From positions 682,001-746,000 of the forward strand of contig NZ_CP013420.1 in the NCBI RefSeq assembly GCF_001718695.1: a stretch of 64,000 bases of DNA, read 5' to 3'. Below the pieces are notes generated by a model. The model had not been told where the DNA came from and did not search any database. It worked only from the letters and a program-made list of their open reading frames with translations. Shown piece after piece: positions 53,160 to 61,240 of the stretch; position 1 is the first letter of the stretch; every line of letters begins with the position of its first letter. The stretch is from Burkholderia ubonensis (GTDB lineage Bacteria; Pseudomonadota; Gammaproteobacteria; Burkholderiales; Burkholderiaceae). The translations under genes and the position numbers were made by a program.

Positions 53160-54085
53160 CCGCGTTCAAGTCCCTGCTCAACTGGCCGGTGAGGCGCTTC
53201 AACCTGACCGGCCGCACCGCGGTCGTCGCCGGCCCGTTCACGTGGCTCGTGCTGTTCTTCCTCGTGCCGTTCGTGCTGGTCGTCAAGATCAGCTTCGCGG
53301 AGCTGCAGCTCGGCATCCCGCCGTACTCGGAGCTCGCGACGTACGCCGACGGCGTCGTGCACATCGCGCTGAACTTGTCGCACTACGCGTTCCTGCTGAC
53401 CGACAGCCTGTACTTCGCGACCTACGTGAACTCGGTGCTGGTGGCCGCGATCACGACGCTGCTGTGCCTGCTGATCGGCTATCCGATGGCGTACTACATC
53501 GCGCGCTCGAATCCGGCCACTCGCAACATCCTGATGATGGGCGTGATGCTGCCGTTCTGGACGTCGTTCCTGATCCGCGTGTATGCGTGGATCGGCATCC
53601 TGAAGAACAACGGCCTCCTGAACAACTTCCTGATGGCGATCGGCGTGATCCATACGCCGATCGAGCTGTACCGCACGAACTACGCGGTCTACATCGGGAT
53701 GGTGTACTCGTACCTGCCGTTCCTCGTGATGCCGCTCTATGCGCACCTCGTGAAGATGGACCTGCGCCTACTCGAAGCCGCGTACGACCTCGGCGCCAAG
53801 CCGTGGAAGGCGTTCGTGCAGATCACGCTGCCGCTGTCGAAGAACGGGATCATCGCGGGCTGCCTGCTGGTGTTCATCCCGGCGGTCGGCGAATACGTGA
53901 TTCCGGAATTGCTCGGCGGCGCGAATACGCTGATGATCGGCCGCGTGATGTGGAACGAGTTCTTCAACAACGCCGACTGGCCGATGGCTTCCGCGGTCAC
54001 CTGCGCGATGGTGCTGCTGCTGCTCGTGCCGATGGCGATGTTCCAGCGTTTCCAGGCGAAAGAGCAGGAGGGCCGCCGTCAATGA
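53156..54085 (+). CDS. potH: Polyamine ABC transporter permease PotH
   Basis: A 309-residue inner-membrane permease with six hydrophobic segments and the cytoplasmic EAA loop EAAYDLGAKPWKAFVQITLP that contacts PotG. ATG 53156 overlaps the potG stop by four bases, and the stop overlaps potI likewise (54082-54085), showing tight coupling. Length matches E. coli PotH (317). Confidence 0.94.
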   Translation: MTAFKSLLNWPVRRFNLTGRTAVVAGPFTWLVLFFLVPFVLVVKISFAELQLGIPPYSELATYADGVVHIALNLSHYAFLLTDSLYFATYVNSVLVAAITTLLCLLIGYPMAYYIARSNPATRNILMMGVMLPFWTSFLIRVYAWIGILKNNGLLNNFLMAIGVIHTPIELYRTNYAVYIGMVYSYLPFLVMPLYAHLVKMDLRLLEAAYDLGAKPWKAFVQITLPLSKNGIIAGCLLVFIPAVGEYVIPELLGGANTLMIGRVMWNEFFNNADWPMASAVTCAMVLLLLVPMAMFQRFQAKEQEGRRQ

Positions 54086-54903
54086 AGCCGAATCGTATCC
54101 TGCAGTTCGCGGTGCTCCTTGCCGGTTTTGCGTTCCTGTACATCCCGATCGTCAGCCTGATCGTCTATTCGTTCAACGAGTCGAAGCTCGTCACGGTATG
54201 GTCCGGCTTTTCGTTCCGCTGGTACTCGGCGCTCGTCGACGACGACGAGCTGCTGACCGCCGCGTGGCTGTCGCTGAAGATCGGCCTCATGACCGCGACC
54301 GCGTCGGTCGTGATCGGCACATGGGCCGGTTTCGTGCTCGCGCGGATGGGGCGCTTTCGCGGCTTCGCGCTGTTCAGCGGAATGATCAATGCGCCGCTCG
54401 TGATTCCGGAAGTGATCCAGGGGATCTCGCTGCTGCTGCTGTTCATCGAGCTCGGCAAGTGGATCGGCTGGCCGGCCGAGCGCGGCATCTTCACGATCTG
54501 GCTCGGCCACGTGATGCTGTGCATCTCGTACGTCGCGATCATCGTGCAGTCGCGCGTGCGCGAGCTGGACCCGTCGCTCGAGGAGGCTGCGCTCGATCTC
54601 GGCGCGACGCCGCTCAAGGTGTTCTTCGCGGTCACGCTGCCGCTGATCTCGCAGGCGCTGATCGCCGGCTGGCTGCTGTCGTTCACGCTGTCGATCGACG
54701 ACCTCGTGCTGTCGGCGTTCCTGTCGGGCCCCGGCTCGACGACGCTGCCGCTCGTCGTGTTCTCGCGCGTGCGGCTCGGCCTGAATCCGGAGATGAATGC
54801 GCTCGCGACGCTGCTCATCTTCGCGGTGACGGCCGGCGTCGTGATCGCGAACTTCGTGATGCTGCGCCAGCAACGCAAGCGGATGGCGGGCTTCGCGGCC
54901 TGA
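54082..54903 (+). CDS. potI: Polyamine ABC transporter permease PotI
   Basis: A 273-residue second permease with six hydrophobic segments and an EAA loop (EEAALDLGATPLKVFFAVTLP). The N-terminal VSLIVYSFNESKL sequence is typical of PotI/PotC. Completes the putrescine importer encoded by potFGHI. The terminator at 54945-54985 marks the operon end. Confidence 0.95.
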   Translation: MKPNRILQFAVLLAGFAFLYIPIVSLIVYSFNESKLVTVWSGFSFRWYSALVDDDELLTAAWLSLKIGLMTATASVVIGTWAGFVLARMGRFRGFALFSGMINAPLVIPEVIQGISLLLLFIELGKWIGWPAERGIFTIWLGHVMLCISYVAIIVQSRVRELDPSLEEAALDLGATPLKVFFAVTLPLISQALIAGWLLSFTLSIDDLVLSAFLSGPGSTTLPLVVFSRVRLGLNPEMNALATLLIFAVTAGVVIANFVMLRQQRKRMAGFAA

Positions 54904-54944
54904 GCGCCGCTTGACGCGCCGGTTGCCGCGCAACCGGCAACAAC

Positions 54945-54985
54945 AAAACGCCCGGCACCGACGACGAGTCGGGCCGGGCGTTTTT
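54945..54985. terminator. Terminator between potI and tauE
   Basis: AAAACGCCCGGC ... GCCGGGCGTTTT with a nested CCGAC/GTCGG inner stem and T-tract; perfect 12-bp outer stem, between converging genes and symmetrical enough to act in both directions. Confidence 0.9.
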
Positions 54986-55010
54986 GTCGCCAGCGCAGGC
55001 TGCGCGCGGC

Positions 55011-55817
55011 TTATGCGCTGAACGCGGCCTTCGCGAGCAGGCCGAGCGCCACGCACACGAGCACGATCGCGAAGCCGGCCTGCACGTGGCGCGCGGACAG
55101 GTGCCGCGAGGCGGCGCGCCCGACTACCATGCCGAGCGCCGTCGCGACGGTGAACCACAGCGTCACGTCGAGCGGCGCGTGCGTGCCGGCGGCGAGCGTC
55201 GCGAACACGCCGCCCGTGCCGACCAGTGCGATCACCATCAGCGATGTCGCGACGATCCCGTGCATCGATACGTCGGTGAACTTGCGCAGCATCGGCACGA
55301 TCACGAAGCCGCCGCCGACGCCGAGCAGGCCCGTCATGAGGCCGGTCACCGCGCCGGTCGACGCGAGCGCGACACCGGCCGGCCACGACCAGACGAGCCG
55401 GCCGGTGTCGGGGTTCACGCGGCCGACGCACAGCGGCGAAGCCTGCACGGCGCCGCCAGGCGTGCGCAGCGCCTGCCGCAGCAGCCGGCCGGCGACGACC
55501 AGCATCGTCGCCGCGAACAGCGCGAGCAGCACGCGTTGCGGCAGCACGTGCGCGAGCCGCACGCCGAGTGTCGTGAGCGGCACGCCGGCCGCGGCCATCA
55601 GGAACGCCGCGCGATAGCGCACGAGGCCGTGGCGAAAGCCTTCGAGCGCGCCGAGCGCGGCGCTGCCGGCCACCGCGACGAGCGCGACCGGGGTCGCCTG
55701 CTGCATCGGCCAGCCCATCCCGACGACGAGCGCGGGCACGGCGAGAATGCCGCCGCCCGCGCCCGTGAGCCCGAGCACGGCGCCGACGATGCCGCCCAGC
55801 ACGAGAGAGATCAGCAT
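55011..55817 (-). CDS. TauE/SafE-family sulfite/sulfonate exporter
   Basis: A 268-residue membrane protein with about eight hydrophobic segments. The duplicated TauE/SafE glycine motifs LGLTGAGGGILAVPAL and LLGVGGGFVIVPML are clear. Position at the end of a sulfide-oxidation operon suggests export of the sulfite or thiosulfate produced by the dioxygenase. It starts 22 bases after the expected stop of the quinone reductase (55840) and inside the extended frameshifted reading by seven bases. Confidence 0.88.
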   Translation of the reverse strand: MLISLVLGGIVGAVLGLTGAGGGILAVPALVVGMGWPMQQATPVALVAVAGSAALGALEGFRHGLVRYRAAFLMAAAGVPLTTLGVRLAHVLPQRVLLALFAATMLVVAGRLLRQALRTPGGAVQASPLCVGRVNPDTGRLVWSWPAGVALASTGAVTGLMTGLLGVGGGFVIVPMLRKFTDVSMHGIVATSLMVIALVGTGGVFATLAAGTHAPLDVTLWFTVATALGMVVGRAASRHLSARHVQAGFAIVLVCVALGLLAKAAFSA

Positions 55818-57523
55818 GATGTCATCCGGTCGGGCGCGATCAGTCGGCGATGGTCGGCTTCGCGAGCCATTCGCGGCCCTTGAGCATCGCCTTCCAGTAG
55901 AGCGGCGGCAGCAGCCGCTCCTTCAGCAGCCACGCGAGCCGCGACGGACGCCGCCCGTCGATCAGCCACGCGGGGAAGGTCGGCGCGACCTTGCCGCCGT
56001 ACAGGAATTCGGCGAGCACGATCCGGCCGCGCTCGACGGTCAGCGGGCACGAGCCATAGCCGTCGTAGGCCGCGTCGCCCCGCGCCTTCCTTGCCGAGCG
56101 CCGCGAGCACGTTGTGCGCGACGACGGGCGCCTGCTTGCGCGCGGCGGCGGCGGTTTTCGCGTTGGTCGTGTTGGTCGCGTCGCCGAGCGCGAACACGTC
56201 CGGAAAGCGCTTGTGTCGCAGTGTCGCCGGATCGACGTCGATCCAGCCGGCCGGGTCGGCGAGCGGGCTCGCGCGCACGAAATCGGGCGCGGTCTGCGGC
56301 GGCACGACGTGGATCATGTCGAACTCGCGCTCGACGGTTTCCGCGCCGCCGTCGGGCAGCGTGCGCCGGAACGTCGCGCGGCGCGCGGGCCCGTCGATCG
56401 CGACGAGGTTGTGGCCGAACGACAGCCCGATGTCGTAGCGCTTCACGTATTCCATCAGCGCGGGCACGTAGTCGGCGACGCCGAACAGCGCGGCGCCCGC
56501 ATTGCAGAACTCGACGTTCGCCGCGCCGAGCCGGCCCGAGCGCAGCCAGTGGTCGCACGCGAGATACATCGCCTTCTGCGGCGCGCCCGCGCACTTGATC
56601 GGCATCGGCGGCTGCGTGAACAGCGCGAGGCCGCCCTGGAATTCGCGGACGAGTTGCCACGTGTACGGCGCGAGATCGTAGCGGTAGTTCGACGTGACGC
56701 CGTTGCGGCCGAGCGTGTCGGCGAGGCCGTCGATCGCGTGCCAGTCGAGCTTGAGGCCGGGGCAGACGACGAGCTGCCGGTAGCCGATCCGCCGGCAGCC
56801 GTCGAGCACGACCGCATGCGCGTCCGGCTCGAAGCCGGCCACGGCCGCCTGGATCCAGCGCACGCCGCGCGGCAGCACGGCGGACATCCGGCGCGCGGTC
56901 GTCTCCGGCCGGAACACGCCCGCGCCGACCATCGTCCAGCCGGGCTGGTAGTAATGAACGTCGGCCGGATCGATCACGACGATGTCGAGCGACCGGTCGC
57001 GCGCGAGCAGGCTCGATGCGACCGCGAGGCCGGCCGCGCCCGCGCCGACGATCACGATGTCGTGGCTGGCGTCGACGGCCTGCGCCGCGCGCTGGCCGCG
57101 CGCCGCGACGCGCGGCGCGATGCCGGCCAGGTCGTAGCCGGCCGCGGCGGCCGTCGCGACGATGTCGTCCAGCGGCCGCAGGCCCGCCTGCGACAGCGCC
57201 CACAGCGTCGCCGAGCGCGTGCCGGTGCGGCAGTATGCGAGCACCGGCGCATGCAGTGACTCATTCAGCGACGCGATGAGCGCGCCGAAGCGCGCGGCCT
57301 GATCGTCGGTGACCTTGCCGGAATCGACCGGCAGGTCGTGCACGGCGATGCCGAGCGGCGCGGCGGCCGCGCGAATCTCGGCGACGGTCGGCTGGTCCGG
57401 TCCTTCGCCGTCCGGGCGGTTGCAGACGATCGCACGGAAGCCCGCGGCGGAGAGCGCGGGCAGGTCGGCCGCCGTGATCTGGGGCGAGACCGACAGCGTG
57501 TCGGTCAGCTTGCGGATGTTCAT
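55811..57523 (-). CDS. sqr: Rhodanese-like (DUF442/TIGR01244) and sulfide:quinone reductase fusion, frameshifted near the C-terminus
   Basis: The N-terminal 145 residues are a DUF442 sulfurtransferase-like domain with the CRTGTR loop (Cys98). Residues from about 154 are a flavoprotein of the sulfide:quinone reductase family: DIVIVGAGAAGLAVAS, DVHYYQPGWTMVG, PPMPIKCAGAPQKAMYLACD with the first redox Cys (Cys311), and FALGDATNTTNAKT. At about residue 481 the frame shifts: a run of four C on the + strand (56078-56081) where three are needed. Removing one restores GDAAYDGYGSCPLTVERG with the second redox Cys and ends at 55840 (about 560 residues). As written the last ~90 residues are Arg-rich nonsense. 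Real mutation or sequencing error cannot be told apart. Confidence 0.88.
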   Translation of the reverse strand: MNIRKLTDTLSVSPQITAADLPALSAAGFRAIVCNRPDGEGPDQPTVAEIRAAAAPLGIAVHDLPVDSGKVTDDQAARFGALIASLNESLHAPVLAYCRTGTRSATLWALSQAGLRPLDDIVATAAAAGYDLAGIAPRVAARGQRAAQAVDASHDIVIVGAGAAGLAVASSLLARDRSLDIVVIDPADVHYYQPGWTMVGAGVFRPETTARRMSAVLPRGVRWIQAAVAGFEPDAHAVVLDGCRRIGYRQLVVCPGLKLDWHAIDGLADTLGRNGVTSNYRYDLAPYTWQLVREFQGGLALFTQPPMPIKCAGAPQKAMYLACDHWLRSGRLGAANVEFCNAGAALFGVADYVPALMEYVKRYDIGLSFGHNLVAIDGPARRATFRRTLPDGGAETVEREFDMIHVVPPQTAPDFVRASPLADPAGWIDVDPATLRHKRFPDVFALGDATNTTNAKTAAAARKQAPVVAHNVLAALGKEGAGRRGLRRLWLVPADRRARPDRARRIPVRRQGRADLPRVADRRAASVAARVAAEGAAAAAALLEGDAQGPRMAREADHRRLIAPDRMTSC

Positions 57524-57560
57524 CAGTTGTGGGTCCTTCGGTTGGGGCGGCGGCGGGGCG

Positions 57561-58445
57561 TCAGATCGCGTCGAGCGGGATCTTCAGGTAGCGCACGCCG
57601 TTGTCTTCGGGTTCGGGCAGGTGGCCCGCGCGCATGTTGACCTGCACCGACGGCAGCATCAGCACCGGCATGTCGAGCGTCGCGTCGCGCGCGGTGCGCA
57701 TCGCGGCGAAGTCGTCCTCGGTCACGCCGTCGCGCACGTGCACGTTCGCGCGCCGCTGCTCGGCGACGGTGCTCACGTACTGCACGTCGCGGCCGCCGGG
57801 CGGGTAGTCGTGGCACATGTAGAGGCGCGTGTCGGCGGGCAGGCCGAGCACGCGCGCGATCGACCGGTACAGCGTGCGCGCGTCGCCGCCGGGGAAGTCG
57901 CAGCGCGCGGTGCCGTAGTCGGGCATGAACAGCGTGTCGCCGACGAACGCGGCGCGTTGCGCGCCGTCGTCGACGCAGTAGGTCATGCACGCGGGCGTGT
58001 GGCCGGGCGTGTGCAGCGCGCGGATCGACAATGCGCCGAGCGGCAGCACGTCGCCGTCGTCGAGCAGCCGGTCGAACTGGCTGCCGTCGCTCGCGAAGCC
58101 GGCGCCCGCATTGAACAGCCGGCCGAACACATGCTGCACGCGCCGCACCTGCGCGCCGATTGCGATCGCGCCGCCGACGCGCGCCTTCAGGTACGGCGCC
58201 GCCGACAGGTGGTCGGCGTGCACGTGCGTCTCCAGCAGCCAGCGCACCGTCGCGCCGAGCTCGCCGACGCGCGCAAGCAGCCGGTCGGCGCTGGCGGTGC
58301 GCGTGCGCCCCGACTTCGGGTCGTAGTCGAGCACGCTGTCGATCAGCGCGCATTCGCGGCTCGTCGTATCGAGCAGCAGGTAACTGATGGTGCTGGTCGC
58401 CGGGTCGAAGAAGCCTTCGACCGACATGACGGGCAGGTTGCTCAC
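57561..58445 (-). CDS. pdo: Persulfide dioxygenase-type MBL-fold protein (ETHE1/Blh-like)
   Basis: A 294-residue metallo-beta-lactamase-fold protein, expected to oxidise glutathione persulfide to sulfite. The metal motif THVHADH is at about residues 73-79, HTPGHTP at about 155, and GDTLFMPDYGTARCDF and MCHDYPPGGRDVQYVSTVAEQ are characteristic of this family. GTG 58445 has GAGGA seven bases upstream and is preferred to ATG 58427. It is the first gene of the pdo-sqr-tauE operon and has a sigma-54 promoter upstream. Confidence 0.92.
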   Translation of the reverse strand: MSNLPVMSVEGFFDPATSTISYLLLDTTSRECALIDSVLDYDPKSGRTRTASADRLLARVGELGATVRWLLETHVHADHLSAAPYLKARVGGAIAIGAQVRRVQHVFGRLFNAGAGFASDGSQFDRLLDDGDVLPLGALSIRALHTPGHTPACMTYCVDDGAQRAAFVGDTLFMPDYGTARCDFPGGDARTLYRSIARVLGLPADTRLYMCHDYPPGGRDVQYVSTVAEQRRANVHVRDGVTEDDFAAMRTARDATLDMPVLMLPSVQVNMRAGHLPEPEDNGVRYLKIPLDAI

Positions 58446-58486
58446 GGGATCGTCCTCATTCAGGTTCTGCAATCGGCGTTCGGTAG

Positions 58487-58502
58487 TACAAAAACCGTGC
58501 CA
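58487..58502 (-). promoter_or_regulatory. Sigma-54 (-24/-12) promoter of pdo-sqr-tauE
   Basis: On the - strand TGGCACGGTTTTTGTA matches the RpoN consensus TGGCACG-N4-TTGCA at all but one base. The element ends 41 bases before GTG 58445, the right place for transcription start plus a short leader. The divergent gene encodes a sigma-54 activator, which independently supports the call. Confidence 0.8.
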
Positions 58503-58610
58503 GGCGACCGTGACGCGCCCGGGAACGCACCAGGGGCTTGATTCGGTTCGGGTTTTTACCGGCAGGCACGCGGCGGGCGGCGCTGCGCGCAACCGGCCGG
58601 CGCACGCATG

Positions 58611-58646
58611 CTGCCAGTTCCGGCAGTGTCGTGGCAGAATTGGCAG
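58611..58646. promoter_or_regulatory. Probable upstream activator site for the FisR-type regulator
   Basis: Two inverted copies of CTGCCARTTCYG: CTGCCAGTTCCG on the + strand (58611-58622, within CTGCCAGTTCCGGCAG) and CTGCCAATTCTG on the - strand (58635-58646). They lie about 110-145 bases upstream of the -24 element, normal for sigma-54 enhancers, and 31-66 bases before the regulator start, so autoregulation is possible. Confidence 0.6.
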
Positions 58647-58676
58647 TCCGCATGACAGACCCCGCCGAACCCGACC

Positions 58677-60062
58677 ATGAGCCAGCACGACGTCATCCCG
58701 ATCGTTCCCGCCCAGCCGCGCGGCGCCGCGCCCGACGTGGGCGCGCTCGTCTCCTACCTGGAACACGATCCGCAGCCGATGATCGTGGTCGACCCCGACT
58801 ACCGGATCCTTGCGGCGAACGGCGCGTACCGGCGGCAGTTCGGCGTCGCGGGCGTCGAGCACGTGGGCCGGCATTGCTACCGCGTGTCGCATCACTACGA
58901 CGTGCCGTGCGACCAGGCGGGCGAGCACTGCCCGATGAAGCAGGCGCTCGAGTCGCGCGGCGCCGACCGCGTGCTGCATATCCATCACACGCCGCGCGGC
59001 CCCGAGCACGTCGACGTCGAGCTGCGCCCGATCTTCGATGCGGCGGGCGACGTGATCGCGTACGTCGAGCGGCTGACGACGCTGAAGAGCGCGTCCGCGC
59101 AGCCGAGCGCGCAAGGGCTCGTCGGCGGCTCGGACGCGTTCAACGCGGCGCTCGGCGCGCTGCAGCGCGTCGCGCCGTCGCTGCTGCCGGTGCTGCTGCT
59201 CGGCGAGTCGGGCACCGGCAAGGAACTGTTCGCGCGGGCGCTGCACGAGGCGAGCGCGCGGGCGATGGGGCCGTTCGTCGTGGTCGATTGCTCGGGGATC
59301 GCCGAGACGCTGTTCGAAAGCGAGCTGTTCGGCTACGAGAAGGGTGCGTTTACGGGCGCGGCGGCGCGCAAGCCTGGCCTCGTCGAAACCGCGCAGGGCG
59401 GCACGCTGTTTCTCGACGAGATCGGCGACGTGCCGTTGCCGATGCAGGTGAAGCTGCTGCGGCTGATCGAGTCGGGCACGTTCCGGCGCGTCGGCGGCGT
59501 CGAGACGCTGCGCGCGGATTTCCGGCTGGTCGCCGCCACCCACAAGCCGCTGCGCGCGATGATCGACGACGGCCGGTTCCGGCAGGATCTCTATTACCGG
59601 ATCAACGCGTTTCCGATCCACCTGCCGGCGTTGCGCGAGCGGCACGGCGACGTCGCGCTGCTGGCCGCGTCGATCCTGCGGCGGATCGCGAACGCGCGCG
59701 CCGGCGCGGGCGACGCGCTCGCCGCGCCGCACACGCTGACCGACGCCGCGCGCGCGTGCCTCGACGCCTATGCATGGCCCGGCAACATCCGCGAATTGCG
59801 CAACGTGCTCGAACGCGCATGCCTGTTCGCGGACGACGGCACGATCCGCGTCGAGCACCTGCCTGCCGAACTCGTCGCGGCGTCGGCATTGCCGCACGAC
59901 GCGCAGCGTGCGGCCAGCCCGCCGAGCGACGCGGAACTGCTGCGGATCGCGAGCGGATTCGTCGGGACGCGCAAGGCGCTGGCCGAGCGCGCGGGGCTGA
60001 GCGAGCGCACGCTGTACCGCCGGCTGAAGGCGCTGGGGCTCGGCGCGCGCGGCGACGATTGA
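58677..60062 (+). CDS. fisR: Sigma-54-dependent activator of the FisR (sulfane-sulfur sensing) type
   Basis: A 461-residue enhancer-binding protein: N-terminal PAS-like sensor (residues 25-135), AAA+ domain ([26 protein letters not shown] loop at about 222; [17 protein letters not shown]; the AWPGNIREL motif) and a Fis-type helix-turn-helix ([19 protein letters not shown]). The sensor has Cys67, Cys78 and Cys85, spacing 11 and 7, the same as the C53/C64/C71 triad known to sense sulfane sulfur in Cupriavidus FisR. Divergent from pdo-sqr-tauE, so it most likely activates that operon when persulfides rise. Confidence 0.9.
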   Translation: MSQHDVIPIVPAQPRGAAPDVGALVSYLEHDPQPMIVVDPDYRILAANGAYRRQFGVAGVEHVGRHCYRVSHHYDVPCDQAGEHCPMKQALESRGADRVLHIHHTPRGPEHVDVELRPIFDAAGDVIAYVERLTTLKSASAQPSAQGLVGGSDAFNAALGALQRVAPSLLPVLLLGESGTGKELFARALHEASARAMGPFVVVDCSGIAETLFESELFGYEKGAFTGAAARKPGLVETAQGGTLFLDEIGDVPLPMQVKLLRLIESGTFRRVGGVETLRADFRLVAATHKPLRAMIDDGRFRQDLYYRINAFPIHLPALRERHGDVALLAASILRRIANARAGAGDALAAPHTLTDAARACLDAYAWPGNIRELRNVLERACLFADDGTIRVEHLPAELVAASALPHDAQRAASPPSDAELLRIASGFVGTRKALAERAGLSERTLYRRLKALGLGARGDD

Positions 60063-60104
60063 CGGTGCCGCGTCGCGCGGCCGTCGCGCTGCCGCCGCCG
60101 TCGT

Positions 60105-61136
60105 TCAATGCCGGGCCGTCTGCAACTGCGCCATCGCCTGCCGCATGAAGCCGAGCAGCGTCTCGTCGGCCCACGCGTCCTTCGTCAGCGCCGGCTCGTT
60201 CATCATCGCGTGGCGGAATTTCGCGTGCGTGGCCGGATCGTCGCCCGCATAGCTGCGGAACAGGTCGAGCCAGCGCCGCGCGAGCGCGCGGGCCTCGGGC
60301 GAATCGGGCCGCGCGCCCGCGTCGATCGCGTCGCGCACGTCGGCCATCAGCTGCGGCCATTCCATCGCACGCTCGCCGTAATGCGCGCGCATGAAGCGGA
60401 TCTCGTCCGGCGCGAGGTACTTCTCGAAGATCCGCATCTTCGTTTCGGCCACCGCGCGCAGCACGTAGTCGCGCAACGCGGTCGAAATGCCGATCTGCGC
60501 CTGCAGCGACGGCTCGCGTTCGTGCATCAGGTTCAGCTTCGCCAGCAGGCGCGGGTCGTTGTTCGTGTCGCGCACGAGCAGCGTCATCCAGCGGTCGGCG
60601 AGCGCGCGCACGCGCTCGTCCTCGGGCGGCACGCCCGCGTCGTATAGCGCGCGCACGTCGGCGACGAGCGCGATCCATTCCGCGTCGCCGGTCTGGCTCT
60701 TGCGGTACATCGGCATGCGCGCGAGTTCTTCCTCGGAGAAATATTTGTCGTACACGGTCATCAACTCCAGTGTGGTGAGCCAATCGGCCAGTTCCGGCTC
60801 CGTGCCTTCGGCGAGCTGCGCGTGCAGGCGCACGAGCCGCTCGCGCAACTGCGCGCTCTGTTCGATCTGACGGTCGAGCAGCGTGATCTGCTTCGCGACG
60901 AGGTCGACGAGCGGGGCGCCGGGCTGGTTCAGGTAGTCGCCGATTTCGGCGAGCGACAGTCCGAAGCGACGCAGGGCCTGGATCTGGTGGAGCCGGGCGA
61001 TGTCGTCGCGGTCGTACAGCCGGTAGCCGTTGTCGGCGCGCGCCGAAGGCGTCAGCAGACCGATCGCGTGATAGTGATGAAGCGTGCGGACGGTCAGCCC
61101 GCTGCGTTTCGCCAGTTCTCCCACTTTCAGTCGCAT
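60105..61136 (-). CDS. MerR-family regulator with TipAS-like C-terminal domains
   Basis: A 343-residue regulator: N-terminal MerR helix-turn-helix (KVGELAKRSGLTVRTLHHYHAIGLL), coiled-coil (QITLLDRQIEQSAQLRERLVRLHAQ split), and two tandem TipAS-like antibiotic-binding repeats (YFSEEELARMPMYRK near 130, and a second with YLAPDEIRFMRAHYG near 240). Such proteins often respond to drugs. It lies downstream of an RND efflux outer-membrane gene on the same strand, but a hairpin and gap separate them, so regulatory linkage is only suggested. Confidence 0.88.
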   Translation of the reverse strand: MRLKVGELAKRSGLTVRTLHHYHAIGLLTPSARADNGYRLYDRDDIARLHQIQALRRFGLSLAEIGDYLNQPGAPLVDLVAKQITLLDRQIEQSAQLRERLVRLHAQLAEGTEPELADWLTTLELMTVYDKYFSEEELARMPMYRKSQTGDAEWIALVADVRALYDAGVPPEDERVRALADRWMTLLVRDTNNDPRLLAKLNLMHEREPSLQAQIGISTALRDYVLRAVAETKMRIFEKYLAPDEIRFMRAHYGERAMEWPQLMADVRDAIDAGARPDSPEARALARRWLDLFRSYAGDDPATHAKFRHAMMNEPALTKDAWADETLLGFMRQAMAQLQTARH

Positions 61137-61205
61137 TCGTTCCTCCGTTTGGTGCGCACCCTGGAGTCTCGAACGTTACGCTACGTGAGGGTCAAGCGGA
61201 AGAGT

Positions 61206-61232
61206 GGGCGTCGGGCGCGGCGCCCGACGCCC
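61206..61232. terminator. GC-rich hairpin between the MerR and efflux genes
   Basis: GGGCGTCGGGC ... GCCCGACGCCC, a perfect 11-bp stem immediately after the efflux gene stop on the - strand (gene ends at 61241). T-tract is weak on that strand (ctcttcc), so intrinsic termination is uncertain. Confidence 0.55.
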
Positions 61233-61240
61233 GGGCCAGC

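Noticed and set aside
58486..59897. Upstream extension of the dioxygenase to 778 residues
   Set aside because: It is antisense to the regulator gene; the family N-terminus and a ribosome site are at 58445.
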